From MTP4 sp052056915 (GTDB lineage: Archaea; Halobacteriota; Methanosarcinia; Methanosarcinales; Methanosarcinaceae): a DNA stretch of 64,000 nucleotides. The position numbers were made by a program, and so were the translations under genes. The stretch covers positions 4,082,952-4,146,951 of the forward strand of contig NZ_CP195119.1 of the NCBI RefSeq assembly GCF_052056915.1, given 5' to 3'. Of this stretch, positions 35,046 to 44,039 are shown in pieces; positions within the stretch are counted from its first letter, which is position 1; the number at the start of each line of letters is the position of its first letter. The notes under the pieces are model-generated. The model ran no database searches, was not told the DNA's origin, and saw only the letters and a list, made by a program, of their open reading frames with translations.

Positions 35046-35543
35046 ATGACAGGCAGTAAATCCGAGGACTCAAATTCATCTTCACATTCATCCGAACATT
35101 CCAGGCAGGCCGCAGTGGGGGAGAATAAGGCATTAAACGTGACTCCTAATTACGAAACCGCAGCTTTTTCCAAACCCGCCCTTGACCAGTTTGACGGCGT
35201 ATTTCCCGACCTGAACAGACGGCTTTCCCAGGACAGGGATTTAGGGCTTTCCCCTTCCGGCCAGCCCAGACTCAGCTCCGATACCAGACCAAGGCTTTTT
35301 TCCGGTCAGGGGCTCGGGCTCGGGACAGGCATGCCCATGGAAGCAAAACCTGAAGGGCTCGATTTTCCAGCCGGGAAAGGGTTTGAAATTAAACCCGACA
35401 TCCCGGGAAGGACACTTTCCGGAGAGAAAGTCGTGTCCTTTTCCATTGGCGCTGATCTTCCACAGGGGCCGGTCGAGAGCAGGCTGATGAGTCTCAGCAG
35501 CACCGGAGAGAAGCTGAAGAATGCTGAAAAGAACAGGAAGTAA
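35046..35543 (+). CDS. Low-complexity hydrophilic protein of unknown function
   Basis: A 165-residue protein rich in Ser, Gly, Pro and charged residues (SEDSNSSSHSSEHSRQ; RLSQDRDLGLSPSGQPRLSS; GQGLGLGTGMPMEAKPEG). It is predicted to be largely disordered, with no signal peptide, membrane helix or known motif. GC-rich third positions resemble those of core genes, supporting that it is coding. A TATA-like TTGATATACC lies about 30 bp before the ATG. Confidence 0.55.
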   Translation: MTGSKSEDSNSSSHSSEHSRQAAVGENKALNVTPNYETAAFSKPALDQFDGVFPDLNRRLSQDRDLGLSPSGQPRLSSDTRPRLFSGQGLGLGTGMPMEAKPEGLDFPAGKGFEIKPDIPGRTLSGEKVVSFSIGADLPQGPVESRLMSLSSTGEKLKNAEKNRK

Positions 35544-35746
35544 TCAGAAAGTAATCAGGAAATTAAAAAGAATAAGGAAGTAAAAAAGTAATCAGGAAGT
35601 AAAAAGGAAGCAGGGGAGCTTTCCTTTCTGATATGGGGCAGGGGGGCTGCTCTTTTTTCATCTTTTTGTTGGCTTGAAGCTGGCTTGATTTCAAAAAATC
35701 AGTGCCTGTTCAGTAAGGCTAATGTTATTTTTGAGGGGGGTTGGAA

Positions 35747-35989
35747 ATGTCGGTAATAGTTGGAATCATAAACAGCATGATCGAGGAACTCGATACCGAA
35801 GGTGAACTGCATTTAAGTGTGGAGTTGGAACTCGTCGATGGTAACAAAATTCAATGCAGCGATGTGAGGAGTTGCAATGTTAGCAGTGGGTGGTTAATCA
35901 TAAGTTCGAATTATAAGAGAACAGTAAATGCCGTAAAAGAAGTTGATGTTAATAGGGTACATGCGGATATTTCGAGTACTGAGAATTAA
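35747..35989 (+). CDS. Small conserved-looking hypothetical protein
   Basis: An 80-residue protein (MSVIVGIINSMIEELDTEGE, LHLSVELELVDGNKIQCSDV, SGWLIISSNYKRTVNAVKEV). Alternating strands around a short helix suggest a compact domain. The GGGGGG run just before the ATG at 35747 may serve as ribosome site; a TTG six bases upstream is in frame. Function is unknown. Confidence 0.55.
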   Translation: MSVIVGIINSMIEELDTEGELHLSVELELVDGNKIQCSDVRSCNVSSGWLIISSNYKRTVNAVKEVDVNRVHADISSTEN

Positions 35990-36141
35990 TCTATTCCCCA
36001 AAAAACGTTTCATACCTTGCTCTACAGTTTACGCGCATTTTTTTCGGTTGTTCGTGAATCGACAGTAAACGGCGCCGCTCTGAATTTATATAATAAATAA
36101 GTTATAACGGTAGCTGGAAATCCTGGGGTTGCTGCTGGGGT

Positions 36142-36306
36142 TTATTCGCCAAATAAAAATTTTCTCCAGATAAATGGAAGAATAAACACAAAAACGGCCA
36201 GAGCAGCCAGTATGAAAAATACCACTCCTATGCCCAAAAAATTTAGCAATATATCCCCCACTCCCTCTCCCATAACTTCCATAATATTTTCAAACACAAT
36301 TTCCAT
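36142..36306 (-). CDS. Small single-helix membrane protein
   Basis: A 54-residue protein, MEIVFENIMEVMGEGVGDIL then FLGIGVVFFILAALAVFVFI and a basic end (WRKFLFGE), so one membrane helix with the C-terminus probably inside. The minus-strand TTATATAAAAG about 20 bp before ATG 36306 suggests a leaderless transcript. The frame is open 15 codons further upstream (to 36351). Confidence 0.5.
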   Translation of the reverse strand: MEIVFENIMEVMGEGVGDILLNFLGIGVVFFILAALAVFVFILPFIWRKFLFGE

Positions 36307-36399
36307 TGAACTCTCTTTTATATAATCTTTTTGATGCCATATAATTGTCAATAGAGATCATTATTATTTTTTAACTATTGTGCAGGAGCTGTGTTTTCT

Positions 36400-36424
36400 A
36401 AAAGGTCCTTGCTGCGCACAGTGA
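36400..36424 (+). repeat. Hairpin repeat with conserved 3' tail, copy 4 (degenerate)
   Basis: AAAAGGTCCTTGCTGCGCAC then AGTGAA matches the copy at 52459 (AAAAGCCCGTGCTGCGCACG then GTGAC) with four changes; the stem is weakened. Confidence 0.4.
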
Positions 36425-36542
36425 ATTAACCGTTTCTTTCTGACAGTTTGATGGTTTGGCCATAAAAGGCACATATCCCTTTGTTCAACTACAAATATTA
36501 AATATTTGGGGCATGTTGTGAAGTTATTCTCCAGAAGAGGGG

Positions 36543-36959
36543 ATGCAAATGCGAGATCTTAAGAAAATACTCATCCTTGTAGCAATGGTGCCCCTGGCTG
36601 CAATTGTGGGTTATTACGTATTGATATTTCTGCTCGGTGGGCCGGCTTTGCCCCACTTTTTTGAGGTTGTGAACCATGACTCCGGCAGCCATAAAGTAAC
36701 TGTCGAAATACTGGATTCGAATAACAGATCCATACTCAAAGAGACATACACCCCTGGCCCAAATGAAAAGGTCTCGGAAGAAAAGCCGTTTTCCCTCCGA
36801 AACTCCATTGAGATGAAAGAGTATACATTCAGGATTACGCTGGATAACGGAACCGTAGAGGAAGAAGTACACGTAAGCCTGCACCGCTGGAGCACGGTTT
36901 TTATACACGTATATCAAGACAGCGAGTCCCCTATACTGATAGACATGATTACGGTTTAA
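36543..36959 (+). CDS. Membrane-anchored protein with an outward beta domain
   Basis: A 138-residue protein. The helix ILILVAMVPLAAIVGYYVLI (about residues 9-28) follows a basic start, then a domain of alternating strands: HKVTVEILDSNNRSILKETY, KEYTFRITLDNGTVEEEVHV, STVFIHVYQD. The pattern resembles small immunoglobulin-like surface domains. A ribosome site AGAGGGGATG precedes the start. Function is unknown; it is a neighbour of other small membrane proteins but not in an obvious operon. Confidence 0.65.
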   Translation: MQMRDLKKILILVAMVPLAAIVGYYVLIFLLGGPALPHFFEVVNHDSGSHKVTVEILDSNNRSILKETYTPGPNEKVSEEKPFSLRNSIEMKEYTFRITLDNGTVEEEVHVSLHRWSTVFIHVYQDSESPILIDMITV

Positions 36960-37044
36960 GACGGCTATATCAAGAAAGACGAGAGAAAGATGAGGGAAAG
37001 ATCCTGAGATTCAAATCCTATTTTACAGGTTTTCATTCCTCTTT

Positions 37045-38067
37045 TTGAATCTTTTTCAGTTTATCGCTATGCCTTTAGAAGCCCTTAATAGTAAAATATC
37101 GGATAAATCACCACGGCTGTCATTACCTTTTTCACCCTTGTCTTCTTATCGTTATTCAGGGAACTTTTTGGGGAACGAAGTTGTGCACGATGACCAGGTT
37201 CCGAACGATAGTCGGACAGTGGAAGACGACCAGCCTGAGGACGACGACCAGTTTCTAAACGATGACCGGATTCTGAACGATGACCAGGACGTATACGGCC
37301 ACGAAATCTACGACTGCTTCCGAGGAAAATGCGGCTCTGAACTCGTAGAATGCGAATACGGCCACTCCTGCGTATCCGAAAGCCCGGCTGTGTACCTTTC
37401 CGAATATGAAGACTGGCCTTCCCAGCAGCAAAAAGCAATGGACTACGTGCGAGGCCGGGTGCTGGACATAGGCTGCGGAGCCGGAAGGCATGCCCTCTAC
37501 CTTCAGGAAAAAGGTTTCGATGTCCTTGGCATAGATACATCTCCCCTGGGGGTTGAGGTCTGCAAACTGAGGGGCCTTAAAAAAGCGAAAGTCATGTCCA
37601 TAACTGAGGTCGGTTCCGCGATTGATCCAAAAGTAGATTCCGGACCCGGAAAATTCGGGACCATTCTCATGCTGGGAAACAACTTCGGGCTTTTCGGAAG
37701 CTTCGAAAGGGCAAAGCTGCTGCTTGAAAAGTTCCATAAAATTACGGAGGATAACGCAAGGATCATTGTCGAGAGCACCGATCCGTATAACTCGATTGAT
37801 CCTTCTTACCTGCAATACCTGGAGTCCAACAAAAAGAGGGGGAGGATGCCGGGGCAGTTGAGGCTCCGGGTTAGGTATGGGGGTTACGTGACTCCGTGGT
37901 TTGATTATTTGTATGTGTCAAAGGGCGAAATGAAAGAGATATTGAAGGGGAGCGGGTGGAGGGTTAGAAAGTTCATTGATTCGGGGGATTCGGTGTATGT
38001 GGCGGTTATTGAGAAGGAGGGGGAGGAGGTAGGGTTTTTAGGGAGGGTTGCAGGTTTGATAAAATGA
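37045..38067 (+). CDS. Class I SAM-dependent methyltransferase with an acidic repeat-like N-terminal extension
   Basis: The methyltransferase core (about residues 115-320) has motif I RVLDIGCGAGRHALYL, an acidic strand-2 end at DVLGIDTSPLG, and FGTILMLGNNFGLFG as motif IV. Before it lies an extension with a degenerate Asp/Asn-rich repeat (VEDDQPEDDDQFLNDDR, ILNDDQDVYG; about residues 50-90), probably disordered. A CxxxC-like segment (CFRGKCGSELVECEYGHSC) may bind a metal. The substrate is unknown. Start is uncertain: TTG 37045 or ATG 37069. The next small gene begins one base after its stop, so they form an operon. Confidence 0.82.
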   Translation: MNLFQFIAMPLEALNSKISDKSPRLSLPFSPLSSYRYSGNFLGNEVVHDDQVPNDSRTVEDDQPEDDDQFLNDDRILNDDQDVYGHEIYDCFRGKCGSELVECEYGHSCVSESPAVYLSEYEDWPSQQQKAMDYVRGRVLDIGCGAGRHALYLQEKGFDVLGIDTSPLGVEVCKLRGLKKAKVMSITEVGSAIDPKVDSGPGKFGTILMLGNNFGLFGSFERAKLLLEKFHKITEDNARIIVESTDPYNSIDPSYLQYLESNKKRGRMPGQLRLRVRYGGYVTPWFDYLYVSKGEMKEILKGSGWRVRKFIDSGDSVYVAVIEKEGEEVGFLGRVAGLIK

Positions 38068-38068
38068 A

Positions 38069-38263
38069 ATGATCAAGGGGGTGTTTTCATTGCTTGAGGG
38101 ATGGGTTGAAAATTGTCCAAAGATTGGGAGAAGCGTAAGGTTTACGGAGTGCAGGGAGTGTGAGCATTTCACAAAGGTTGATTGCATCTTTATAATCTGT
38201 GGGTACAGGGGGAGATATTCTAAGAGGAGGATAGTTTACAGGGAGAGTGGTTTGGAAAAATGA
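38069..38263 (+). CDS. Small cysteine-containing protein, operon partner of the methyltransferase
   Basis: A 64-residue protein with five Cys (ENCPK, TECRECEH, VDCIF, IICGYR). The CRECEH pair and later Cys could form a zinc knuckle. It starts one base past the preceding methyltransferase gene, which supports translation. No family is recognised. Confidence 0.5.
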   Translation: MIKGVFSLLEGWVENCPKIGRSVRFTECRECEHFTKVDCIFIICGYRGRYSKRRIVYRESGLEK

Positions 38264-38365
38264 GGTGTGTCTTTTGGAGCTGATGGATGCTAGTTCTAGG
38301 GCTTGAGATAAGATAGGAACTGGAAGCATGAATTAGTATCTCTTATAGAAAAACAGGATTTTTTA

Positions 38366-38445
38366 CAACTGAAAAAGGCAGTGTAAAATACCCAAAAATC
38401 TCATAAGAATAGTGTATTCACAGCTGAAAAAGGCAGTGTAAAATA
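38366..38445. repeat. Direct 25-bp repeat with internal hairpin
   Basis: CAACTGAAAAAGGCAGTGTA then AAATA (38366-38390) recurs at 38421-38445 with one change. The first unit lies in a hairpin, TTTTACA-ACTG with CAGTGTAAAA. On the minus strand this region would have followed the 3' end of the SIR2 gene now cut by the IS element. Confidence 0.6.
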
Positions 38446-38453
38446 ACTTAATA

Positions 38454-40154
38454 CAGGCTGTCTCAAAACTATGCTTGATCGCACATTTGGGTAAGAAATA
38501 TTAGGAATATTTATCTTTTTAAAAATATGTATTACATATAAGTATACTATTTGATAAAATTAATTCCAGTGTTTCACCATGTTCAAAAAGTACGATCAAA
38601 AGCAGCAATTTTTACTTCCATTAAGCCTGGAAGAGTTTGTTCCTGAAAACCATATTGCCAGAGTGTTAAACGACCTCATAGATCTCGTTGATATTAGTGA
38701 TATTGAGTCCACTTACTCTGAGGAAGGTTGCCCTGCCTATCACCCAAGATTTCTTTTAAAAATCTTACTCTACGGGTACCTTATAAACATTAGAAGTTCA
38801 CGCAAGATAGAGCAAATGACACAAACTGATACTGCTTTTATGTACCTTGCAGCTATGCAAAAACCTGATTTCCATACTATTTGTCGATTCCGTTCAACTC
38901 ATCTTGACCCGATTAAAGAAATATTTTCACAGGTTGTCACGTTTTGTAAGGAAATGGATATGATTGGTTCCAGTATTTCGATCGATGGAACAAAGGTTAA
39001 GGCAAACGCTTCACCAAGACAAAGTAAGAGTTCCGACGCTCTCAAAAAAGAGATCGATAAGATACTCAAAGAAAGCATTGAGGTCGATAAACAGGAAGAC
39101 GAAATTTATGGTGATTCGACACCATACCAGGTGCCAGAAGAACTGGTTAACAAGCAGAAAAGATTAGAGAAAATCAAAGCTGCTATGAAAAAAATTGACG
39201 AAGAAAAGTTAAAAAAAGTAAACATCACAGACAACGATGCTAAAATTATGAAGCATAAAGATGGAAGCAAGAAACCTTCTTATAATTGTCAGGTTGCTGT
39301 TGATGAAAAGGAACAAATAATCGTTGCATCAGACGTTGTCGATGAAGAAAATGACTTGCATCAAGTTGAACCAATGATAGAAAATGTAAAAGAAACACTG
39401 GGATACAAGCCAACAATAGTGCTGGCAGATGCAGGTTATTTTTCATATGATAATGTGAAATTTTTACTCGATCAAGAAATTGATGCTTATATTCCTGATA
39501 ACTTTTATGAAGTAGAGAAAAGGGGAAAAGCAAAGAAGTTCAGAAAATCTCTCTTTAAATATGATCAGGAAAAGGACTGTTATTATTGCCCTGCTGCATT
39601 TGAAATCCCATTTACAAGAATACAAAAAAGGAACGATGAGCCAGATTTACGGTATTATGTATGTAAGTATTGTTCTTTATGCGTGTTAAAAAATGCATGT
39701 ACCGAGAGTGAAAACAGGACAATATCAAGAGATCCAAGGGAGTACCTGATGGAGAATATGAGGGCTAAACTGAATACAGAAGAAGGAACGGAACAGTATC
39801 AGGAAAGAATGTTTACTGTAGAACCTGTGTTTGGCCAGATGAAACAGGATAGAGGATTCAGGGAATTTCTTTTGAGAGGGAAAAGGAAGACAAAAATTGA
39901 GTTTATTATGATGTGTACTGTACACAATCTAAAGAAAATAGTGGATTTCATGAAGAGAGAAGGTAAAAGTTTGAAAGAAATTCTGAAAATGATAACCGGG
40001 AGAGGAAATAAATTAGGGAATGGATGCAGAATTGTGGCGGGAAAGACAAGTAAGCTATGTTGATCAATGAAAACTGATCTCTTTTCGAATAAAAATTGAA
40101 ATTGAAATGGATATTACCCAATTGTAGAATTCAAAACGGTTTTGAGACAGCTTG
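38454..40154 (+). mobile_element. IS1182-type insertion sequence, complete
   Basis: Terminal inverted repeats CAGGCTGTCTCAAAAC (left) and CAAGCTGTCTCAAAAC (right, read inward) enclose one transposase gene. The flanks carry a 4-bp target duplication AATA (38450-38453 and 40155-40158). Intact ends, intact transposase and an exact duplication indicate recent arrival. The right end lies inside the 3' part of the neighbouring SIR2 gene. Confidence 0.85.
38579..40063 (+). CDS. IS1182-family DDE transposase
   Basis: A 494-residue transposase. The N-terminal domain (FLLPLSLEEFVPENHIARVL; HPRFLLKILLYGYLINIRSS) is typical of IS1182/DUF772. The DDE catalytic triad is visible as SIDGTKVKANAS (first Asp, near 135), TIVLADAGYFSYD (second Asp, near 280) and FTVEPVFGQMKQDRGFR (Glu, near 418). 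A Cys-rich segment (YYCPAAFE, CKYCSLCVLKNAC) precedes the Glu. Full length and without stops, so it is probably active. Confidence 0.93.
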   Translation: MFKKYDQKQQFLLPLSLEEFVPENHIARVLNDLIDLVDISDIESTYSEEGCPAYHPRFLLKILLYGYLINIRSSRKIEQMTQTDTAFMYLAAMQKPDFHTICRFRSTHLDPIKEIFSQVVTFCKEMDMIGSSISIDGTKVKANASPRQSKSSDALKKEIDKILKESIEVDKQEDEIYGDSTPYQVPEELVNKQKRLEKIKAAMKKIDEEKLKKVNITDNDAKIMKHKDGSKKPSYNCQVAVDEKEQIIVASDVVDEENDLHQVEPMIENVKETLGYKPTIVLADAGYFSYDNVKFLLDQEIDAYIPDNFYEVEKRGKAKKFRKSLFKYDQEKDCYYCPAAFEIPFTRIQKRNDEPDLRYYVCKYCSLCVLKNACTESENRTISRDPREYLMENMRAKLNTEEGTEQYQERMFTVEPVFGQMKQDRGFREFLLRGKRKTKIEFIMMCTVHNLKKIVDFMKREGKSLKEILKMITGRGNKLGNGCRIVAGKTSKLC

Positions 40155-41873
40155 AATAGTTCTCTTTTTATTCATCGATGCATTTTTTTTCAAACATATA
40201 TATGACAATTTCCAAACTTCGGGACAATTGCCGAACTTTATGCTTTGTTCTATGTGTGTTTTCAAAATAAACTTCTCTTTCACGGACAGGTTTCTATTTG
40301 CTCCAAATAATTGATCCCGAAAATGCATTGATTGAGCAACATGAGAGGCTAGATGTTCATATCCTTCTTTAATTGGAGGGGGACCATATGGTATATCATG
40401 CTCTAAAATCAAAGGATCAATATCCATTCTTTCTGCCCAATGTCTCACTTGTTGAAAATCAAACCAATTTCCCGTTTCTAAGGAATTCTTAGAAGCTATT
40501 TGAAGAAGGTTTGTTGCTTTTTTCTGTATGGAGTATTTAGCAAACTTAACGTTAATCGTTTTTGCAATTTGAAATAAATGCCTTAAAATAAAAATTTCTT
40601 TCAATGCACACTTCCCATTAAGTTCCTTAAAGGCCTTAGGTTCAGTTACTTTACATATCTCTTTTTTTACTTTTATTAAACAGAAAATAGATCTAAAAAA
40701 ACCTCCATAAACTCTATACGCATTACAGGAATCAAGTAAAAGAGCAACTCTTAGGCTGGGAAATGAATTCGATTTTTCTGCTATCTGATAATATTCTTTA
40801 GCAGATTGATGGTACTTTCCATTATGATATAATGATTGTGCTTTCTGTTTTCTTATGTTTATCAAATCAATTTCTTTTTGAGGACACATGGCTAACAATT
40901 CTTCACTTGCTTTGAGAGCAAGTGAAGCACATCCTATTTTATTCAGAAGGGATGCTCTCCAAATACCAATCTCAAATTCAGTGAATTCATTTTTAAAAGA
41001 ATTCAATAGATCATTTGAAGTTTTTCCCCACTTCAAATCGATAGAATGGTTGGTTAATGATGAAAAAAGAGTTTGCATATCACCAACTAAGAAGTAACCC
41101 TGCATTTCTTTTGAAAGTAGACTCGCATTTGGACTTAATTTAGTTTCAATATCTTCCAGAGTATCTATTTCTTCACGCACATTCCATAAAACGTTTGTTA
41201 CTGGCATCTTTAATATTTCAGGGCATATCTCAAAATCCAGACCCGAATATCCAACAATAAGAAGGGAGTTTCCTTTAATCATATCTAATAAAAGATTACG
41301 CTTCCAATTTGGCAAGCAACTTTCGCGACTAAGAGAATAGACAAGAGTTTCTCCTTCTTTGTCATCAGCACTCCCATGGATCTTAAAATAATATTTTTTA
41401 ATTGTGGACCCTATTGATTGAAAATCGTTTTCTGTAACTATTCGTTTTATGCCTTTTTCCTCTGGTAATAATTTATCTAAACATATATCATAATTGGGAG
41501 TAACAATACCTCGAAACTTCCCGTCAATAAGAGCATCAGCTATAATTTTATGAATCGGGTTTGAGATGTCTATCTCAAAAACACGTTTGATAATTAAAAC
41601 AAGCTTTTGATTATTAGGACAACATTCCAATAAGTTTTCAAACGGGACATTTTTCCACAGGGCATTTAAAGACTCACTCAAATCAGGGTTGCTGCCTAAA
41701 AAATGAGGTGGGAAAAGTAAGTCAAACATATTTTTTGTGAAATCTTTACCCATAGGTAAACATGTGGGATCCCATCCAGAGATTCCACTTCCAGCTAAAA
41801 GAACAGGAGGATTTTGTAGAAGTTGCGAAATAATTGGTTCTGCTTCTGGTGTATCCAGAGATATTATTTTCAT
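40131..41873 (-). CDS. SIR2-domain protein A, 3' end replaced by the IS element
   Basis: A 580-residue protein. The N-terminal SIR2-like domain keeps the NAD-site motifs: GSGIS (28-32), PNYD with the catalytic Asn (126-129), KIHGS with the catalytic His (164-168) and IVGYSGLDF (206-214). Residues 285-560 are helical and TPR-like (YHNGKYHQSAKEYYQIAEKS). In prokaryotic immunity such SIR2 proteins usually destroy NAD on infection. The last eight codons (QAVSKPF and stop) are the inverted repeat of the IS element; joining the left flank instead would continue the frame for about 28 codons, so the native C-terminus has been cut. It is divergent from SIR2 protein B. Confidence 0.82.
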   Translation of the reverse strand: MKIISLDTPEAEPIISQLLQNPPVLLAGSGISGWDPTCLPMGKDFTKNMFDLLFPPHFLGSNPDLSESLNALWKNVPFENLLECCPNNQKLVLIIKRVFEIDISNPIHKIIADALIDGKFRGIVTPNYDICLDKLLPEEKGIKRIVTENDFQSIGSTIKKYYFKIHGSADDKEGETLVYSLSRESCLPNWKRNLLLDMIKGNSLLIVGYSGLDFEICPEILKMPVTNVLWNVREEIDTLEDIETKLSPNASLLSKEMQGYFLVGDMQTLFSSLTNHSIDLKWGKTSNDLLNSFKNEFTEFEIGIWRASLLNKIGCASLALKASEELLAMCPQKEIDLINIRKQKAQSLYHNGKYHQSAKEYYQIAEKSNSFPSLRVALLLDSCNAYRVYGGFFRSIFCLIKVKKEICKVTEPKAFKELNGKCALKEIFILRHLFQIAKTINVKFAKYSIQKKATNLLQIASKNSLETGNWFDFQQVRHWAERMDIDPLILEHDIPYGPPPIKEGYEHLASHVAQSMHFRDQLFGANRNLSVKEKFILKTHIEQSIKFGNCPEVWKLSYICLKKNASMNKKRTIQAVSKPF

Positions 41874-42318
41874 TTTAAATCCCTACCAACAGGAGCTTAA
41901 TTTACTGTAGATCCAACAGTTTAAAATCACCTCATCTGACTAATATCTTTCTAACTTTTTACGCTTTGTAATATTGTCATAATTCACGTTTTAGAAGATT
42001 TCCATATTAACTTTTGAAATTAATTTAAATAGGATCAAATACAAAACCAAAATAGTATTTTCGAAAACCTTATTTACTTTTAAAAATGTATTTGACATTT
42101 AGGGAAGAAAGTTCCGGAAAGGACTTGAAAAAGAGCGTAACGAGAAGCAAAGCAGTTTGCAACATATATAATAACTCATAAAAGAGAATGGATATCTCAA
42201 AAAGCAAACTAAACGCCTCAGTGAGCGAACAAAACACCTCCAATCAGAAAATAGATAGTTTCCGTCGATTATTGATAATATCTGGCAAAACGATCACATA
42301 TGCCGTCGTTGTCCATAT
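41874..42318. promoter_or_regulatory. Divergent promoter spacer between two SIR2 genes
   Basis: AT-rich 445 bp between genes A and B. GGTAGGG on the minus strand precedes the start of A. No gene is supported. A shared bidirectional control region is possible. Confidence 0.4.
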
Positions 42319-42378
42319 TTGAAAACCGGCCCTATGTTTGCGGCTTTCAGTAACGGATCCCCACAACCGGTGATTAAA

Positions 42379-44034
42379 ATGAGGTTTTATGAATACCAAA
42401 AGGCATTGAAACTAATAGAAGATATTGAGAAGAGGAATGTATGCTTTCTTGTAGGCGCTGGAATCTCGACACTTCCTCCATGTAAACTACCATCTGGAAG
42501 TGAGCTAAAAGATTTGGTTATTACAATACTTTTTTCAAGAGAGGAGTTAGAACCTTATCTTCAAAGATTAAAAAAACTATCTAAATATGACGATGTCGTT
42601 CCTGAAATTCTCTTTCAGAGAATTTCCGAATCTATCAAAGATAAGCTCTTTCTTTTCTTCAATATCCTTAAAGTAGCTAATCCTAATCAAGCACATGAAG
42701 CTTTGGCTTACTTATCTGATAAAAATAATATAAGGATATTGACAACCAATTTTGACACTTTTATTGATGATTTTTTGAAAAATAAAGAACGAATAATCCA
42801 TCTTCATGGAAGCCTCAATAACTTATCGCAAATAATGATTAGAATAAACCAAGTTGGATGTGGAATAGAGGCATCTCTTGGGATGTCTTTAATGTCCCTT
42901 ACAAATGATAATTCCTTATATGTGTTAGGATACTCAGGCAATGATAAGGATATAATTGATTTAATAAATAGTTGTAATTTTAAAAAAATAATTTGGTTTG
43001 TAAGAAACACGGATAATAAACGGCTGTTAAGAAATATTAGTCAGGTAGATAGAATTCATTCATGCTATGTTGTTAAAGCCGACCTAAAAGACTTATTTAA
43101 TGATTTATCATCTCATTTTAAAATAGATTGTTCTGAAATGAGATATTCAGAAAATATTATAGATCTTGAAAAAATAAAATCTGAACTTTTGGAGAATTGG
43201 TCTCAGGAAATAAGCATGCCTGAAAGGTTCGCTTGTTTGGGAAAATTATTTTTTGAATTGGAAGAATATGACTTGGCTGCAACAGTATTCATTCATGCTG
43301 TGCATGATAATTATGTTAATGGCATTCACGGCAAATCTTGGTTTTACAATGAAGCGGCTAATTGTATGCTGACGATTGGAAATTTTGATAAAGGATTTGA
43401 ATATGCCAAGAAGGCAATTGAATATCAATATTTATTGCCACAGTTGAGTGTTCTTGCAGGTTCTTACAATATAATTGGTCTTTTATTTCTTGAAAAAGAA
43501 CAACCTGAACCCAAAGAAGCAATTCCAAATTTCAAATCTGCAATAAGTACTCTTGAACAATTTAGTACAACACCAGAGGCAAATGTTTGGAAGGAGGAGA
43601 TTAATGTTTTCTTTGGAAGAATATTTAATAATTTAGGTCTTGCATATCATACTGCTGGGGATTTCAATTTAGCATTAGAATACTATAAAAAATCCCTAAA
43701 ATACAAGAAAAGAGCAGGGGATTTAATAGGTATAGCTCACACATCTGTAAATATTTGTAAAACCCAATATAGATGTCGTAATTATAGGAGATTTTATTAT
43801 TGGAAAAATAAATCAATCGATTTAATCGAAAAATATCAGCTTGATTATCAAAAGGCATATTTATTACGAGAAATTGGAGCGATAAGTTGTGAACAAGGTA
43901 GAGTCAAGTCTGGATTAAAAATGCTAAGAGATGCATTAGCATTATATGATAATATGGAAAACGTTGTATTCGATAAAAAGCTTACTGATGATATAATCAA
44001 GCAATTTTCTCAAGATATTGCCTTGATAGGATGA
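42379..44034 (+). CDS. SIR2-domain protein B with C-terminal TPR repeats
   Basis: A 551-residue protein from ATG 42379 (the frame is open to TTG 42319, but the domain begins at MRFYEYQKAL). SIR2 motifs: LVGAGIS (24-30), TTNFD (122-126), HLHGS (141-145) and LGYSGND (182-188), so the catalytic Asn and His are kept. Residues 270-540 are TPR/helical (YDLAATVFIHAVHDNYVNG; AGDFNLALEYYKKSLKYKK). The SIR2-plus-TPR layout suggests an NADase triggered by binding to the TPR surface. It is AT-rich like the nearby island genes and unlike the metabolic genes. It converges on the AAA+/RyR gene, with five bases between the stops. Confidence 0.85.
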   Translation: MRFYEYQKALKLIEDIEKRNVCFLVGAGISTLPPCKLPSGSELKDLVITILFSREELEPYLQRLKKLSKYDDVVPEILFQRISESIKDKLFLFFNILKVANPNQAHEALAYLSDKNNIRILTTNFDTFIDDFLKNKERIIHLHGSLNNLSQIMIRINQVGCGIEASLGMSLMSLTNDNSLYVLGYSGNDKDIIDLINSCNFKKIIWFVRNTDNKRLLRNISQVDRIHSCYVVKADLKDLFNDLSSHFKIDCSEMRYSENIIDLEKIKSELLENWSQEISMPERFACLGKLFFELEEYDLAATVFIHAVHDNYVNGIHGKSWFYNEAANCMLTIGNFDKGFEYAKKAIEYQYLLPQLSVLAGSYNIIGLLFLEKEQPEPKEAIPNFKSAISTLEQFSTTPEANVWKEEINVFFGRIFNNLGLAYHTAGDFNLALEYYKKSLKYKKRAGDLIGIAHTSVNICKTQYRCRNYRRFYYWKNKSIDLIEKYQLDYQKAYLLREIGAISCEQGRVKSGLKMLRDALALYDNMENVVFDKKLTDDIIKQFSQDIALIG

Positions 44035-44039
44035 ATGAT

